Numbered from the stretch's first letter, positions 1-9,685 are shown. The stretch: DNA of 64,000 bases from Ruminococcus albus AD2013 (GCF_000526775.1 NZ_JAGS01000001.1:434001-498000); one strand, 5' to 3'. A program made the numbers and translations. Notes: generated from the letters alone by a model not told the origin.

Positions 1-360
1 ACCTACGATTCGATGTGTCCGTTGTTTCGCTTGCTCTATGAAAATCGTCAGACCTTCGCCCTACTGATCGACAAAGCTGCCGGTACAAGGTATGAGAGCT
101 TCAATCACGACTTTGTGAACAAAATGAGCTATGCATATGAACAGTACTACGCAGAAGCGAAAAAGCGCAGTTTAGCACACGCTGAGGTAACACGGGAGGA
201 GTTCCATGTGCTGCTTTCAGCATTCTGGACATGTATCTGCGAACCATTTGTTCATGAAATGTCATGGGAGCAGATCGAGGAGCATTGCAGGATAATCTGC
301 CGTTTCTTCAACTGGCAGGAGGTTATTATGCTAAAGAAAGGCGATGAGAACTTTGTTTAA
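1..360 (+). CDS. TetR-family regulator, C-terminal part (5' end outside window)
   Basis: The frame is open from base 1, so the start lies upstream of the window. The visible 119 residues are helical and fit the ligand-binding half of a TetR repressor; the helix-turn-helix is not in view. The 3' end overlaps the following ABC gene by 17 bases, which suggests translational coupling and a regulator sitting first in its own ABC operon. The TetR call rests on the helical character and on context, since no signature motif remains. Confidence 0.6.
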   Translation, partial: TYDSMCPLFRLLYENRQTFALLIDKAAGTRYESFNHDFVNKMSYAYEQYYAEAKKRSLAHAEVTREEFHVLLSAFWTCICEPFVHEMSWEQIEEHCRIICRFFNWQEVIMLKKGDENFV

Positions 361-2095
361 CAAGATCAAGCCCTATATGGGCAGTTATATTAAGTATACC
401 TATGCGGCTTTTGGAGCGATGTTTTCGGGTCTGATATCTTCCGCTGTGCCGTTCTTTATGGTGTATCGTATCATAAAACCACTGATAAGCGGAGAAACAC
501 TTTCCGCAGGCTATTATGCTATGCATATAGCCATTATTTTTGTGTGCGAGTTAGTCTGCGCTATCTTATATGTTTGGGGACTTAAATTCTCGCACATTTC
601 CGCATACAACACTTTGAAAAATATCCGTATATCATTACAGAAAAAACTGGAGCGTCAGCCACTCGGTGCAATTCAGGATATGGGCAACGGCAAGATAAAA
701 AAGCTTTTCACCGATGATATAGATCAAGTTGAGATACTGCTTGCACACGCTATCCCCGAGGGCGTCGCAAATCTTTCTATGGCACTGATAGCGATCATCT
801 GTATGTTCTTTGCAGATTGGAAATTAGCCCTGTTGTCGCTCTGTTCTTTGCCTTTGGGTCTGTTTGCAATGGGTATGATGTTCAAGGCGGGAATGGAGCG
901 AATGAACGCTTACTACGCTGCTTCTGCAAAGATGAACGCAACGATCATTGAGTATGTAAACGGTATGGAAGTGGTCAAGGTCTTCGGAAGGGATGGCGAA
1001 TCCTATCAGCGTTATGAAAGTGACATCAAAAACTATCGCGACTTCACACTTGCGTGGTACAAGGTCTGCTGGCCATGGATGGCACTTTACAATGCGATCA
1101 TTCCTTGTGTGGCACTGGTGATGCTTCCGGTGGGAACGATCTTTGTACTGAACGGCACATCAACGCTTGCGGATCTGGTTCTTGTATTCTGCCTGTCGCT
1201 GTCGGTAGGAATGCCGCTTCTGAAAGCACTTGCTTTTGCAGGAAAGATACCACAGCTCGGATACAAGATAGATGAGATCGAAAAGGCTATGGATAATGAG
1301 CCGTTGAAAACGAACGACAACTCATTTACGGGCAATTCGCATATCGTTAAATTCAATGATGTGCGTTTTGCGTACAAGGAACAGGAAGTTCTGCACGGTG
1401 TATCGCTCGAACTCGGCGAGGGTACGCTCACGGCACTTGTTGGAGAATCGGGCAGCGGCAAATCCACGCTTGCAAAGCTGCTCGTGCATTACTACGACCT
1501 GAACGGTGGAAAGATAACTCTCGGGGGACAGGATATCACCGATATGAGCATTGAAGCGCTGAACGACAATATCTCCTACGTTTCGCAGGAGCAGTTTTTG
1601 TTCAATACCACGCTGTATGAGAATATCCTCATCGGAAAACCCGACGCGACACGCGAGAAAGTTATGGCGGCAGCCGAAAAAGCTCAGTGCGGCGAATTTC
1701 TTACCCGTCTGCCGAAGGGTATTGATACAATGGCAGGTGACGGCGGTAAAATGCTTTCAGGCGGAGAGCGTCAGCGTATCTCTCTTGCGAGAGCGATACT
1801 GAAAAATGCTCCCGTTATCGTCCTTGACGAAGCAACAGCTTTTATTGACCCCGAAAACGAAGAGAAAATGAATGCTGCGATCGGCGAGATCATCAAAGGT
1901 AAGACTGTTCTTGTCATCGCTCATCGCTTGCAGACGATAGTTAACGCAGATAAGATATGCGTTATGAAGGACGGAAATATCATCGCCGCCGATACACACG
2001 AAAAACTGCTTGAAAGCTGCGAAGAGTATCAAAAGCTCTGGAACAGCAGTGAAGCAAGAGCAAATTGGCAAATCGGGAATGAGGTGAAAGTATGA
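344..2095 (+). CDS. ABC half-transporter with fused permease and ATPase, YbtP/IrtA-like
   Basis: 583 residues. The N-terminal half is an exporter-fold membrane domain; the C-terminal half is a complete ATPase with Walker A GESGSGKST near residue 366, signature LSGGERQRIS near 471, Walker B VIVLDEAT near 492 and an H-loop AHRL. The start at 344 is preceded by a purine-rich site (AAGAAAGG) and overlaps the TetR gene. The next gene overlaps by four bases, so the two very likely form a heterodimer. Pairs of this kind are related to the siderophore transporters YbtPQ and IrtAB, which import despite the exporter fold. The substrate here is not known, and drug or peptide export is the alternative. 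Confidence 0.85.
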   Translation: MRTLFNKIKPYMGSYIKYTYAAFGAMFSGLISSAVPFFMVYRIIKPLISGETLSAGYYAMHIAIIFVCELVCAILYVWGLKFSHISAYNTLKNIRISLQKKLERQPLGAIQDMGNGKIKKLFTDDIDQVEILLAHAIPEGVANLSMALIAIICMFFADWKLALLSLCSLPLGLFAMGMMFKAGMERMNAYYAASAKMNATIIEYVNGMEVVKVFGRDGESYQRYESDIKNYRDFTLAWYKVCWPWMALYNAIIPCVALVMLPVGTIFVLNGTSTLADLVLVFCLSLSVGMPLLKALAFAGKIPQLGYKIDEIEKAMDNEPLKTNDNSFTGNSHIVKFNDVRFAYKEQEVLHGVSLELGEGTLTALVGESGSGKSTLAKLLVHYYDLNGGKITLGGQDITDMSIEALNDNISYVSQEQFLFNTTLYENILIGKPDATREKVMAAAEKAQCGEFLTRLPKGIDTMAGDGGKMLSGGERQRISLARAILKNAPVIVLDEATAFIDPENEEKMNAAIGEIIKGKTVLVIAHRLQTIVNADKICVMKDGNIIAADTHEKLLESCEEYQKLWNSSEARANWQIGNEVKV

Positions 2096-3828
2096 TCAGA
2101 ATGATAAAACGAATACTCAGCGTTTCGGGAAAATATCAGGGCAGGATATACGGTGCTATGGGCTTTTCATTCCTGAAAGGTCTGCTCGTGAAAATGCCGA
2201 TAATTCTCACATATTTCATCGTTACAGCATTCATTGACGGCACGCTGACGAATAAAACAGCTGTTTACAGCGCGATAGCTCTTGTGGCAAGTATTATAGT
2301 GCAGGCGGTGTTCCAGTACATCGCCGACAGGCTGCAAAGCGGTGCGGGTTATCTGATATTCGCCGATATGCGAATGAAGCTGGGTGAACATCTCCGACGT
2401 CTGCCGATGGGATATTTTACCGAGGGCAACATCGGAAAGATCAGCTCGGTGCTCTCAACGGATATGGTGTTCATCGAAGAAAACTGCATGATGGTGCTTG
2501 CGGACATGATGAACTATCTGTTCTCTCAGGCTATCATGATCGTGTTTATGTTCGTATTCGACTGGCGGCTGGGTCTTGCTTCTCTTGCTGTCACGGGTTG
2601 TATAGTACTTCTCGGCAGGAGTATGATGAAGAATGACCTTGTACATTCGGACGAAAAGCAGAAAGCATCCGAGATACAAACACAGGCGGTACTTGACTTC
2701 ACCGAAGGTATCGGCATCATCAAGACATACAATCTGCTTGGCGACAAGTCGAAGGAACTGACCGACAGCTTCGATACCAACTGCCGTGTTAACCTCGATT
2801 TTGAGTTCTCGCATCACCCTTATAAACGAGGCGTGTTCCTGATCTACGGAATCGGCACGGTGCTGATGCTCACACTTTCGGCTTTCCTTTATTCAAAGGG
2901 CTTAATGGATATGAAGTATTTCTTCGGTATGCTTCTGTGTCTGTTTGATCTGTTCGTCCCGATCAAAACCTTTTACGATCAGGAAGCAAGACTCACGGTC
3001 ATGAGTGCTTGTATGGACAGGATCGAAGCGCTCTTTGCTGAGAAAGAGCTTGATGATAACGGCACAAAAACGCTGACAGAAAGTAATGCACCGGAGATCG
3101 AATATCGGAATGTGACCTTTGCATACGATAAAAAAGACATACTCAAAGACGTATCATTCAAAGCAGACAAGGGTACTATGACCGCATTGGTAGGACCGTC
3201 AGGCGGCGGAAAATCTACGATCGCAAGTCTGCTGACACGTTTCTGGGATGTGAAAAGCGGCGAGATACTTCTGAGAGGTACAGATATACGGAAGATACCG
3301 CTTGCCGCACTCATGGATAATATCAGTATGGTGTTCCAGAGGGTGTATCTGTTTCAGGATACGGTGTACAATAATATTGCTCTCGGCAGACCCGATGCAA
3401 GCCGTGAGGAAGTCATTGAAGCCGCGAAAAAAGCACGGTGCTATGATTTCATTATGGAGCTGCCCGACGGTTTTGATACGTTGATCGGTGAAGGTGGAGC
3501 AAGCCTTTCGGGAGGTCAGGCACAGCGGCTTTCTATCGCAAGGTGTATTCTGAAAGATTCACCCATTGTCATTCTCGATGAAGCGACTGCAAGCGTTGAT
3601 GCAGATAATGAGAGCTACATACAGCAGGCGATATCGGAGCTTTGCAAGGGTAAAACGCTGTTAGTCATCGCACACAGGCTCAATACGATCGCTCATGCAG
3701 ATAATATCATGGTCATCAAAGACGGAGAAATTGCCGAATCTGGTGACCATAAGAGCCTTATGGATATGGGTGGAATCTATCATAATATGGTTACAAAACG
3801 TGCAGTGAGCACGGGTTGGAAAAATTAA
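2092..3828 (+). CDS. ABC half-transporter with fused permease and ATPase, YbtQ/IrtB-like partner
   Basis: 578 residues with the same layout as the upstream gene: membrane domain, then ATPase with Walker A GPSGGGKST near 368, signature LSGGQAQRLS near 473 and Walker B VILDEATA near 494. Its ATG overlaps the TGA of the partner gene (ATGA), so translation is coupled. It is clearly paralogous to the protein at 10874-12607; both share the segment GEGGASLSGG before the signature. Both ATP sites look intact in sequence. Function is inferred as the second half of a heterodimeric transporter. Confidence 0.85.
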   Translation: MIRMIKRILSVSGKYQGRIYGAMGFSFLKGLLVKMPIILTYFIVTAFIDGTLTNKTAVYSAIALVASIIVQAVFQYIADRLQSGAGYLIFADMRMKLGEHLRRLPMGYFTEGNIGKISSVLSTDMVFIEENCMMVLADMMNYLFSQAIMIVFMFVFDWRLGLASLAVTGCIVLLGRSMMKNDLVHSDEKQKASEIQTQAVLDFTEGIGIIKTYNLLGDKSKELTDSFDTNCRVNLDFEFSHHPYKRGVFLIYGIGTVLMLTLSAFLYSKGLMDMKYFFGMLLCLFDLFVPIKTFYDQEARLTVMSACMDRIEALFAEKELDDNGTKTLTESNAPEIEYRNVTFAYDKKDILKDVSFKADKGTMTALVGPSGGGKSTIASLLTRFWDVKSGEILLRGTDIRKIPLAALMDNISMVFQRVYLFQDTVYNNIALGRPDASREEVIEAAKKARCYDFIMELPDGFDTLIGEGGASLSGGQAQRLSIARCILKDSPIVILDEATASVDADNESYIQQAISELCKGKTLLVIAHRLNTIAHADNIMVIKDGEIAESGDHKSLMDMGGIYHNMVTKRAVSTGWKN

Positions 3829-3845
3829 ATCTGAAGGAGTTTTTT

Positions 3846-3990
3846 ATGGGAAGAAAATTTAAGATAGCATATGCTACAATAATATTGCAGGTTTGTTTGA
3901 AATAACTGCTTGTCTGGCCGTAGATCAAAGTAATGAAAAAGCTGCGCTCAATAGACTTGATGAACTGGACATTATTATATCTGCGGAGTA
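3846..3990 (+). pseudogene. Short frameshifted remnant behind the ABC pair
   Basis: An ATG follows a good ribosome site (AAGGAG) 18 bases after the ABC stop and reads MGRKFKIAYAT before ending at codon 20. The adjacent frame then stays open to 3990 (residues NNIAGLFEITACL onward). Joining the two needs one base change near 3876. I do not recognise the product. It may be a third operon gene that has decayed. Confidence 0.35.
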
Positions 3991-4175
3991 AGTGATGGGG
4001 CTGATACAAAACTATTTCAAAAATGAGAAAATAGAATGAGAACAGAAATCAAATGGAACAAGAGAAACGCTTGTTGCCTGCTGAAAAAATATCCGCAGGC
4101 AAGTGTTAAAGATTGATCTGATTGCAATTAGATTATTATGCATCAATAGTCAAAGAGCATGGTAAATAGAGCTGA

Positions 4176-4478
4176 CCGAGTTTACAAGGTGAACCTGAGA
4201 TCGGCAAGTGGTATGAGGTCGAGGTGGACGGTGCAAAATCTTCGGATGGCAGCGAATGACACGGCATTTTCCGCAAGGGTACGGAAAATAAGGTGGTCGT
4301 GTATTTCTTCGGCGACAGCGTGAAAATACTCTTTGACTGCTCCTGCCGTGATGATACCCTGATGCAGTATCAGTCCAATATTGACAGCGGAAAAATGGAT
4401 AAGACAAAAGAACTTGGCGATTTCGTAGGGAGGATTTCTCTGAAAAGGGATTGCTTTTTCCGGGGAGGAGTGGTATAA
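4176..4478 (+). pseudogene. Remnant of a small gene with an in-frame TGA
   Basis: The frame reads GEPEIGKWYEVEVDG up to a TGA at 4257-4259 and then continues HGIFRKGTENKVVVYFFGDS to 4478 with no other stop. No convincing start codon remains upstream, where the frame closes at 4173. The composition looks like real coding sequence on both sides of the stop. The family is not recognised. Confidence 0.4.
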
Positions 4479-4545
4479 TTTATGGATATAAGTAAGTTGT
4501 CGGCTTGCTTATAATCATATGCTTTCAGTCAAAGAGGGAGACACA

Positions 4546-4800
4546 ATGAAAATTGCTAACGGAATGGAATTTGTAAATGATGATAGTGTAATAGGCAAAT
4601 GGGAAAATATCGGCTGAATAAGCAGTACAAATAGTTTTTCGGTTACAGATCTGAACGGTAAAAGCGGTGAATATAATATCCTGTATTTTCTCCCGAACGG
4701 GGAGCCTTACTGGATATTTGAGGGCTGGACTAGGGGTGTTATACTAATCCACTACGGCGGTATGAAACCGGATTATTATGTATTCAAGAGAAAAGTATGA
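4546..4800 (+). pseudogene. Small gene interrupted by one TGA; GKWE-type domain
   Basis: An ATG with a purine-rich ribosome site (AGGGAG) opens a frame of 85 codons whose only interruption is a TGA at 4615-4617 (codon 24). The readable protein has the parts VIGKWENIG, ILYFLPNGEPYWIFEGWT and a C-terminal FKRKV. This resembles the small domain of about 80 residues found in some BlaR1/M56-associated or stand-alone Firmicutes proteins, in which a tryptophan or other large residue would fit the stop position. I call it a nonsense-mutated gene; the family name is uncertain. Confidence 0.5.
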
Positions 4801-4929
4801 TTTATCTTGCAGTGCAACACGAGAAATAAAGAGTTCAGCTGCATATCATATGATCAAAAACAGGATTGAAAATAGAGAATGTCAGAGCTGAAATGAATGA
4901 TCTGAATATGAGTAAAAAGGTGATAAACC
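4801..4929. other. Spacer before the MBL hydrolase gene
   Basis: Nothing recognised apart from the ribosome site of the next gene. Confidence 0.4.
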
Positions 4930-5748
4930 ATGTTTTCAAAACCAATAATCGAATTAAAATATTCAAACACCAATACTTATCTGATCAAGGGCAAGAAGGG
5001 GAGTCTGCTGTTTGATACAGGCTGGGCGGGAACTTTCCCTCAGCTTTGTCGGGCGCTGGGCGAGAACAAACTGAAATTGCAGGATATAAGTTATCTGCTG
5101 ATCTCTCACTTTCACCCCGATCATATGGGCATTGCGCAGGAAATTGCAAACAGCGGTGTTACGATAGTTGCATCTGATGTTCAGGCGGAATATATCCATA
5201 GCAGTGACCATATTTTTGAAAAGGAAAAAGATTCGGACTTTGTTCCGATAGACGACAGTTCAATCAGGTTGGTAAATGTTTCGGAGAGCAGAAGTTTTCT
5301 GGGAGAACTGGGTATCAGCGGTGAAATAATACATACTCCCGGGCACAGTGATGACAGTATCTCACTTTGGCTTGAAAAGGAGAGAGCGCTGTTTGTAGGT
5401 GATCTTAATCCGCTTTACGAGCTTGATATGCACAAGGGCACTCAGATAGAGGAAAGCTGGAGCGGGCTTCTGAAACTTGATCCGAAGACAGTGTATTACG
5501 GTCATGCGATGACTGCAAAACTTACGGGAAAAGGTGTGCAGACGAAGCAAAAGTCCGATAATGCGGACACTTATGCACTGGTGAAAAAGATAATGAAACT
5601 CATCGACAAGGGCTGTGATGATGTAACGATACAGCAGAAAACAGGTGCTGACAAGGTCTTTATTCATGATGTTGCAAGAATGTACCTTACACATCAGAAT
5701 GTAAGTGTGCAGGGGATACTTGACAGGATCGAGATCAAGGGAAAGTGA
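4930..5748 (+). CDS. Metallo-beta-lactamase-fold hydrolase
   Basis: 272 residues. The zinc-binding motif HFHPDHMG sits near residue 60, followed by a later metal histidine in TPGHSDDS, an Asp in FVGDLNP and a His in YYGHAM, so the full dinuclear site of the fold is present. There is no signal peptide, so it should be cytosolic. The C-terminal 70 residues are helical and may be a winged-helix-like add-on. A ribosome site (AAAGGTGAT) precedes the ATG. It stands alone between a zone of broken genes and a convergent gene. The fold is certain; substrate (thioester, lactone or other) cannot be told. Confidence 0.85.
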   Translation: MFSKPIIELKYSNTNTYLIKGKKGSLLFDTGWAGTFPQLCRALGENKLKLQDISYLLISHFHPDHMGIAQEIANSGVTIVASDVQAEYIHSSDHIFEKEKDSDFVPIDDSSIRLVNVSESRSFLGELGISGEIIHTPGHSDDSISLWLEKERALFVGDLNPLYELDMHKGTQIEESWSGLLKLDPKTVYYGHAMTAKLTGKGVQTKQKSDNADTYALVKKIMKLIDKGCDDVTIQQKTGADKVFIHDVARMYLTHQNVSVQGILDRIEIKGK

Positions 5749-5947
5749 ATATATAGTTTTAATTCCGGGAGCAGTTTTTTGAAATTCGATCTTCTTCTAT
5801 TGCAAGTTTCGTCGAACTCTGTACATTTATTTTCAAGCATTATGTCACTTTTATAGTATATCCGAAGTATTACCTCAGTATCAAAGTATATCTTGTACAG
5901 CATTTCGGAAGGGGCTTTTGGGGCTGTAGTTTTAGAAGCCCTGAATT

Positions 5948-6388
5948 TTATTTCTCCGGCTTCAAAGCAGCATATTCCATTGCCTGATGCATCTTTTTTT
6001 CAAACATTTCCGAAGGTATCAAAGCGATACCTTCTTTATCATCGGTCAGAACGATCAGTTTCTGACCGCCTGTCAATCCGAATTTATCTCTGACTTCTTT
6101 CGGTATTACAAGCTGACCTCGTTCGTTTATCGTTACCGATCCATAAATATTTTTACCTGTCGGCGGAGGAGGAAGAACTTCTTTTCCGTCAAGTGTCGTT
6201 GTTTTCACAAGCCTATCTATTGACACACCATAGACTTCGGCGAGACGCATACACTTTTCTATATCGGGAACGGTAGCGCCGTTCTCCCATTTTGCGTAAG
6301 CCTGCCGCGATATGCCGATCTTCTCAGCGATCTCCTCCTGTGAAAAGCCGTGGATATTGCGGAGTATGATAAGATTTTCTTTCAGCAT
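5948..6388 (-). CDS. XRE-type HTH regulator fused to an AbrB/SpoVT DNA-binding domain
   Basis: 146 residues. Residues 1-60 are a Cro/CI-type helix-turn-helix (GFSQEEIAEKIGISRQAYAKWENG). After a proline-rich hinge (LPPPPTG), residues 78-125 form an AbrB swapped-hairpin domain (RGQLVIPKEVRDKFGL). Two DNA-binding domains in one chain are unusual but known in Firmicutes. A GAGGT ribosome site lies before the ATG. It follows the alpha/beta hydrolase gene by nine bases on the same strand, so the two form an operon and the regulator probably controls it. Confidence 0.85.
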   Translation of the reverse strand: MLKENLIILRNIHGFSQEEIAEKIGISRQAYAKWENGATVPDIEKCMRLAEVYGVSIDRLVKTTTLDGKEVLPPPPTGKNIYGSVTINERGQLVIPKEVRDKFGLTGGQKLIVLTDDKEGIALIPSEMFEKKMHQAMEYAALKPEK

Positions 6389-6397
6389 GATAATACC

Positions 6398-7459
6398 TCA
6401 TTTCAGTAATGAATCAACAGCATTGATATAATCGTCCTTGTGCGCGGTATGGATAATATGATCGCTGTCGCTTGTTTCTATAAGGCGGCAATTGTCTCCG
6501 ATATACGATACTGCGCGCTCTGCCTGTTCACGGGAAGCTGCACAGAGGTATGTTCCGTCTTCAGCAGTATTTTCCTTTGCATGGATATAAACACAAGGTA
6601 CGTCAATATCGGAAAGTATCTGCTCATGTGTAAGACCATGATTCCATGTCAGGTCATAAAAATGCTCACCGTATGCCAAGTCATACTCCTGTGCAAATTG
6701 GAAAATATACCATACCGAGGACGGCATAAAACCTATCTTCACAGGCTCATCGGGGTGCTTTTCGTGATAACTCTGCGCATAGTCTGCGATCTTTGGCATG
6801 GAGTCCTTCATGAAAAGCTGTCCCCAATAGCAGTTACGAAGATAATATGCTTCCCAGCACTCGGTTTTATCCGAATTATTGTAATCATGGAGATTTTTAT
6901 AGGTGTCAAGATATGCAAAGCTCTGCTCCCAGCCTTCACCCTGAGTGCTGAATACAGGAGGATCTTCAAGCACAGCGCCTGCGATATTCTCTCCGCCGTA
7001 AGCAGCAATATATGCCGCCGTTAATGCACCGTTGGAATGACCTGCAACAACTGTCGGCTCACCGATAACTTCATTGATGAATGTGATAATGTCATCGCCG
7101 TTCACATCGATATAGTAAAGGCTTTCATCATGAGATGAACCGCCGTGTCCGTACACATCGACTGCATAAATATGCCAGTTCTTGCAAAGCTCGGGCATTA
7201 CAAGTGCATAATCCTCCCATATACCCATTTGTCCGTGGATAAGAAGAAGCGCGGGCTTGTCGTTTTTAACTTCGCCGTAATTTATGATATTTCCGTTTGG
7301 CAGAGTAAACTTTTTTTCCTCAGCCCCGACCTTGTCAAGTGCTTTTTGATATTTGTCGTACCAGTGCATATTATGATGCCAATAAACTCCCAAAGCGACT
7401 AACAAAACAACTATAAGTGAAATGATAACTATTGCCATGATTTTCAGTGCTTTTTTCAT
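6398..7459 (-). CDS. Membrane-anchored alpha/beta hydrolase
   Basis: 353 residues. An N-terminal hydrophobic stretch (residues 5-27) after MKKALK acts as a membrane anchor or uncleaved signal. The rest is an alpha/beta hydrolase: oxyanion region LLIHGQMG, nucleophile elbow GHSNG near residue 141 and a C-terminal catalytic His in SDSDHIIHT. AGGAGG lies before the start. First gene of an operon with the XRE-AbrB regulator. The substrate is not predictable. Confidence 0.85.
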   Translation of the reverse strand: MKKALKIMAIVIISLIVVLLVALGVYWHHNMHWYDKYQKALDKVGAEEKKFTLPNGNIINYGEVKNDKPALLLIHGQMGIWEDYALVMPELCKNWHIYAVDVYGHGGSSHDESLYYIDVNGDDIITFINEVIGEPTVVAGHSNGALTAAYIAAYGGENIAGAVLEDPPVFSTQGEGWEQSFAYLDTYKNLHDYNNSDKTECWEAYYLRNCYWGQLFMKDSMPKIADYAQSYHEKHPDEPVKIGFMPSSVWYIFQFAQEYDLAYGEHFYDLTWNHGLTHEQILSDIDVPCVYIHAKENTAEDGTYLCAASREQAERAVSYIGDNCRLIETSDSDHIIHTAHKDDYINAVDSLLK

Positions 7460-7499
7460 AGAGATCCTCCTTTATACGGTTTCTATGAAAAGTATAACA

Positions 7500-7890
7500 C
7501 GGCATTTGCAAAACTTCCACCAATCAAACTTGTCAAAAAAATTTGTTTTATGCCAAGTTTAGTTGCATTACCATTATATCCTATCTGCAATGTGATGTCA
7601 ATAACCATATATCCGAAAAATGCTTGTGCAAGCAGATACTATAGCTTCAATTTGAATTTAATTCCAAGATGGTATGCTGTCATTATGGTGTGCACCTTAA
7701 TGCTGTTTTTAATCCCGATGCTACAGAATTCTTTGCAGTATCACTGTCCTGAAAGTTCGGATCGCTGAACATGGAATCCGAGAAAAACTTCTTTTGCTCA
7801 CCAAACAGCAGTTTCAAGTGGCAACGGCACTTTGCACAAAAAAGACTTTCAAAACCTTTTATGATTGGATGGCTTTATTTTGAAAGTATC
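7500..7890. other. Intergenic stretch with no recognised gene
   Basis: AT-rich spacer between two divergent units. A short open frame at 7550-7768 lacks a ribosome site and coding character. Nothing else is recognised until the promoter at 7891. Confidence 0.4.
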
Positions 7891-7945
7891 TTGAAATCTG
7901 AGTCAGGATATGCTATAATATAGATATCAGTTAGCGACAACTAAC
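7891..7945 (+). promoter_or_regulatory. Sigma-A promoter with downstream GTTAG-N6-CTAAC operator
   Basis: -35 TTGAAA (7891-7896), 17 bp, -10 TATAAT (7914-7919). The palindrome GTTAGCGACAACTAAC (7930-7945) covers the likely start point, a repressor position. The same core recurs at 15520, 31078, 31132 and 31300. Confidence 0.75.
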
Positions 7946-7968
7946 CTAATTAAGGAGGATAACGAATT

Positions 7969-8766
7969 ATGGAACTGAAATTAGGCGACGTACAGACCAC
8001 TGCTCTGATCCCGCTTGCGGTCAAGGCAAATGAGACAAAACGGAAAAATGCAAGGATCAGAGATCAGAAAGCTGTCGAGATCATAAAAGCATTAAAAGTT
8101 GACACAAAGCCCTACGACAAATTTATGTCACACGAGGGTGTTGTTGCGCGAACGATCATGCTCGACCGTCAGCTGAAAGCAATTATACGAAATGCCCCTG
8201 ATACCGTGATCGTCAATGTCGGTGCAGGCTTTGATGATCGGTTTTCAAGAGTTGATAACGGAAAGATCCTTTGGTTTGATCTTGATCTGCCCGATTTGAT
8301 CGCAGCAAGAAAGAAGGCGTTCACCGAACGTGACCGTGTGACCATGATCGCTGGAAATGCGCTTGACAGCAAATGGTGTGATCCCGTGAAAAAAGCGCTT
8401 GCCGGCAGAAAATCAAAGCCTGTTTTTATAGCCGAAGGTCTGTTTATGTACCTGACGCTCGATCAGATACGCACCTTTCTTGAAGTGCTGAAAATTAGTT
8501 TTCCAAGCGGAGGTACCCTGATCGCCGAGCAGAACTGCAAATTTATGCAGAAGAGTGAAAAGCACCATGATACTGTCAAAAACACAAACGCGCATTTCTG
8601 TTCCGGTACTGATTCGGGGCAGGAGATAGCCGACCTGACGGATGGGATACAGCTTGTGGAGGAACACAGTTTCAATGAAGAAATGAAAAAATATAGTATC
8701 CGAGCAAAGCTGTTTGCCTTGCTGCTGCCGAAAGTGAATGATCGTTGGGCGACGTTCAGGTGGTAA
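7969..8766 (+). CDS. Class I SAM methyltransferase, leucine-carboxyl-methyltransferase-like (COG3315 type)
   Basis: 265 residues. The SAM-binding loop VNVGAGFDDRF lies near residue 83 and an acidic strand end WFDLDLPD near 103; EGLFMYL near 150 is typical of the LCM/Tcm-type O-methyltransferase family. The start at 7969 is set by AAGGAGG. It is the first of three unrelated methyltransferase genes in 2.5 kb. The operator in front suggests repression under some metal or nutrient condition. The target is unknown; a small molecule is likelier than a protein. Confidence 0.8.
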   Translation: MELKLGDVQTTALIPLAVKANETKRKNARIRDQKAVEIIKALKVDTKPYDKFMSHEGVVARTIMLDRQLKAIIRNAPDTVIVNVGAGFDDRFSRVDNGKILWFDLDLPDLIAARKKAFTERDRVTMIAGNALDSKWCDPVKKALAGRKSKPVFIAEGLFMYLTLDQIRTFLEVLKISFPSGGTLIAEQNCKFMQKSEKHHDTVKNTNAHFCSGTDSGQEIADLTDGIQLVEEHSFNEEMKKYSIRAKLFALLLPKVNDRWATFRW

Positions 8767-8831
8767 TTTATCAGGAAGCTGCGCATATTAATAGTCAGTT
8801 TAAATAGCAGGAAGGAATATCAATAAAGAAG

Positions 8832-8887
8832 ATGCACTCATTATCAGATGAAAAGATCGGCCGGATCTTTTCACTGATCGGTGCATT
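8832..8887 (+). terminator. Nested hairpin terminator after the first methyltransferase
   Basis: Inner stem GAAAAGATC/GATCTTTTC (8850-8858 and 8864-8872) nested in ATGCAC/GTGCAT, followed by TTTTC. Confidence 0.6.
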
Positions 8888-9066
8888 TTCATAATGGATA
8901 CAAAAGGAAATTAACCCTTTTTTACATTATCTTCAAAATGGGAAAATGCAGAAAACGGAAAATATGGTCAGTCTCTGTTGTTATTATGATCGCAATTTTG
9001 GTGTTGTGATGAATTAATTTATCACTAAATGCTGTTCAAATCACATTGATCTTAAGGAGCAAAATC

Positions 9067-9663
9067 ATGAGTTTTACAGATAATTTCGGAAATCCGAAAG
9101 AACTTCTCGGACGAATGATGCTTGTCAGTATGGACAGAGAGCATCTGCCGATGGCTCAGTGGGCGTTGAAGCAGATCAGGATACCTGACAACGGAACGGT
9201 CGCAGATCTGGGCTGCTGCGGTGGTTATAATATCAAACGTATGCTTGATATGAGTACAAAAGCAAATTTTATCGGGCTGGATATATCAGAAGAAAGTGTG
9301 AAAAAGGCACAGAAGGTCAATAAAGAAGAACTTGGCAAACGTGTAAAGATAATCAAATGCAGTGCTGAAAAGCTGCCGCTCGAGGATAACAGTATAGACC
9401 TCATCACCGCATTTGAAACTGTTATCTTCTGGAAGAAAACAGAAAGAGCTTTCGTGGAGATCTGCCGTTCACTTGTAAAAGGAGGCTGTTTTGCAGTCAT
9501 CAATAATTATGGCGATCCGAATATAGATTGGGAGAAGAAAGTTCCATGTATGACAAGATATACGGCAGAGCAAATCGCTGAAATGTTTAAAACAGCAGGA
9601 TTTGCTGATATATCGATCAGCAAAAAGGAAAATCTGTTTTTAGTAATGGGGTATAAAAGATGA
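9067..9663 (+). CDS. Class I SAM methyltransferase
   Basis: 198 residues from the ATG at 9067, chosen because AAGGAG (9053-9058) stands eight bases before it; a TTG further up has no such site. Motif I is VADLGCCGGYNIK near residue 48, then FIGLDISEESV, and a post-motif CSAEKLPLEDNS typical of UbiE/COQ5-like enzymes. The catalytic substrate region is short. It is followed by a decayed heavy-metal-domain gene and a further methyltransferase. Substrate unknown. Confidence 0.8.
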   Translation: MSFTDNFGNPKELLGRMMLVSMDREHLPMAQWALKQIRIPDNGTVADLGCCGGYNIKRMLDMSTKANFIGLDISEESVKKAQKVNKEELGKRVKIIKCSAEKLPLEDNSIDLITAFETVIFWKKTERAFVEICRSLVKGGCFAVINNYGDPNIDWEKKVPCMTRYTAEQIAEMFKTAGFADISISKKENLFLVMGYKR

Positions 9664-9685
9664 TCCGATAAACTTAAAGCAGATA

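Noticed and set aside
8939..9010. Short reading frame MGKCRKRKIWSVSVVIMIAI with a hydrophobic stretch
   Set aside because: No ribosome site and only 23 codons; cannot be supported.
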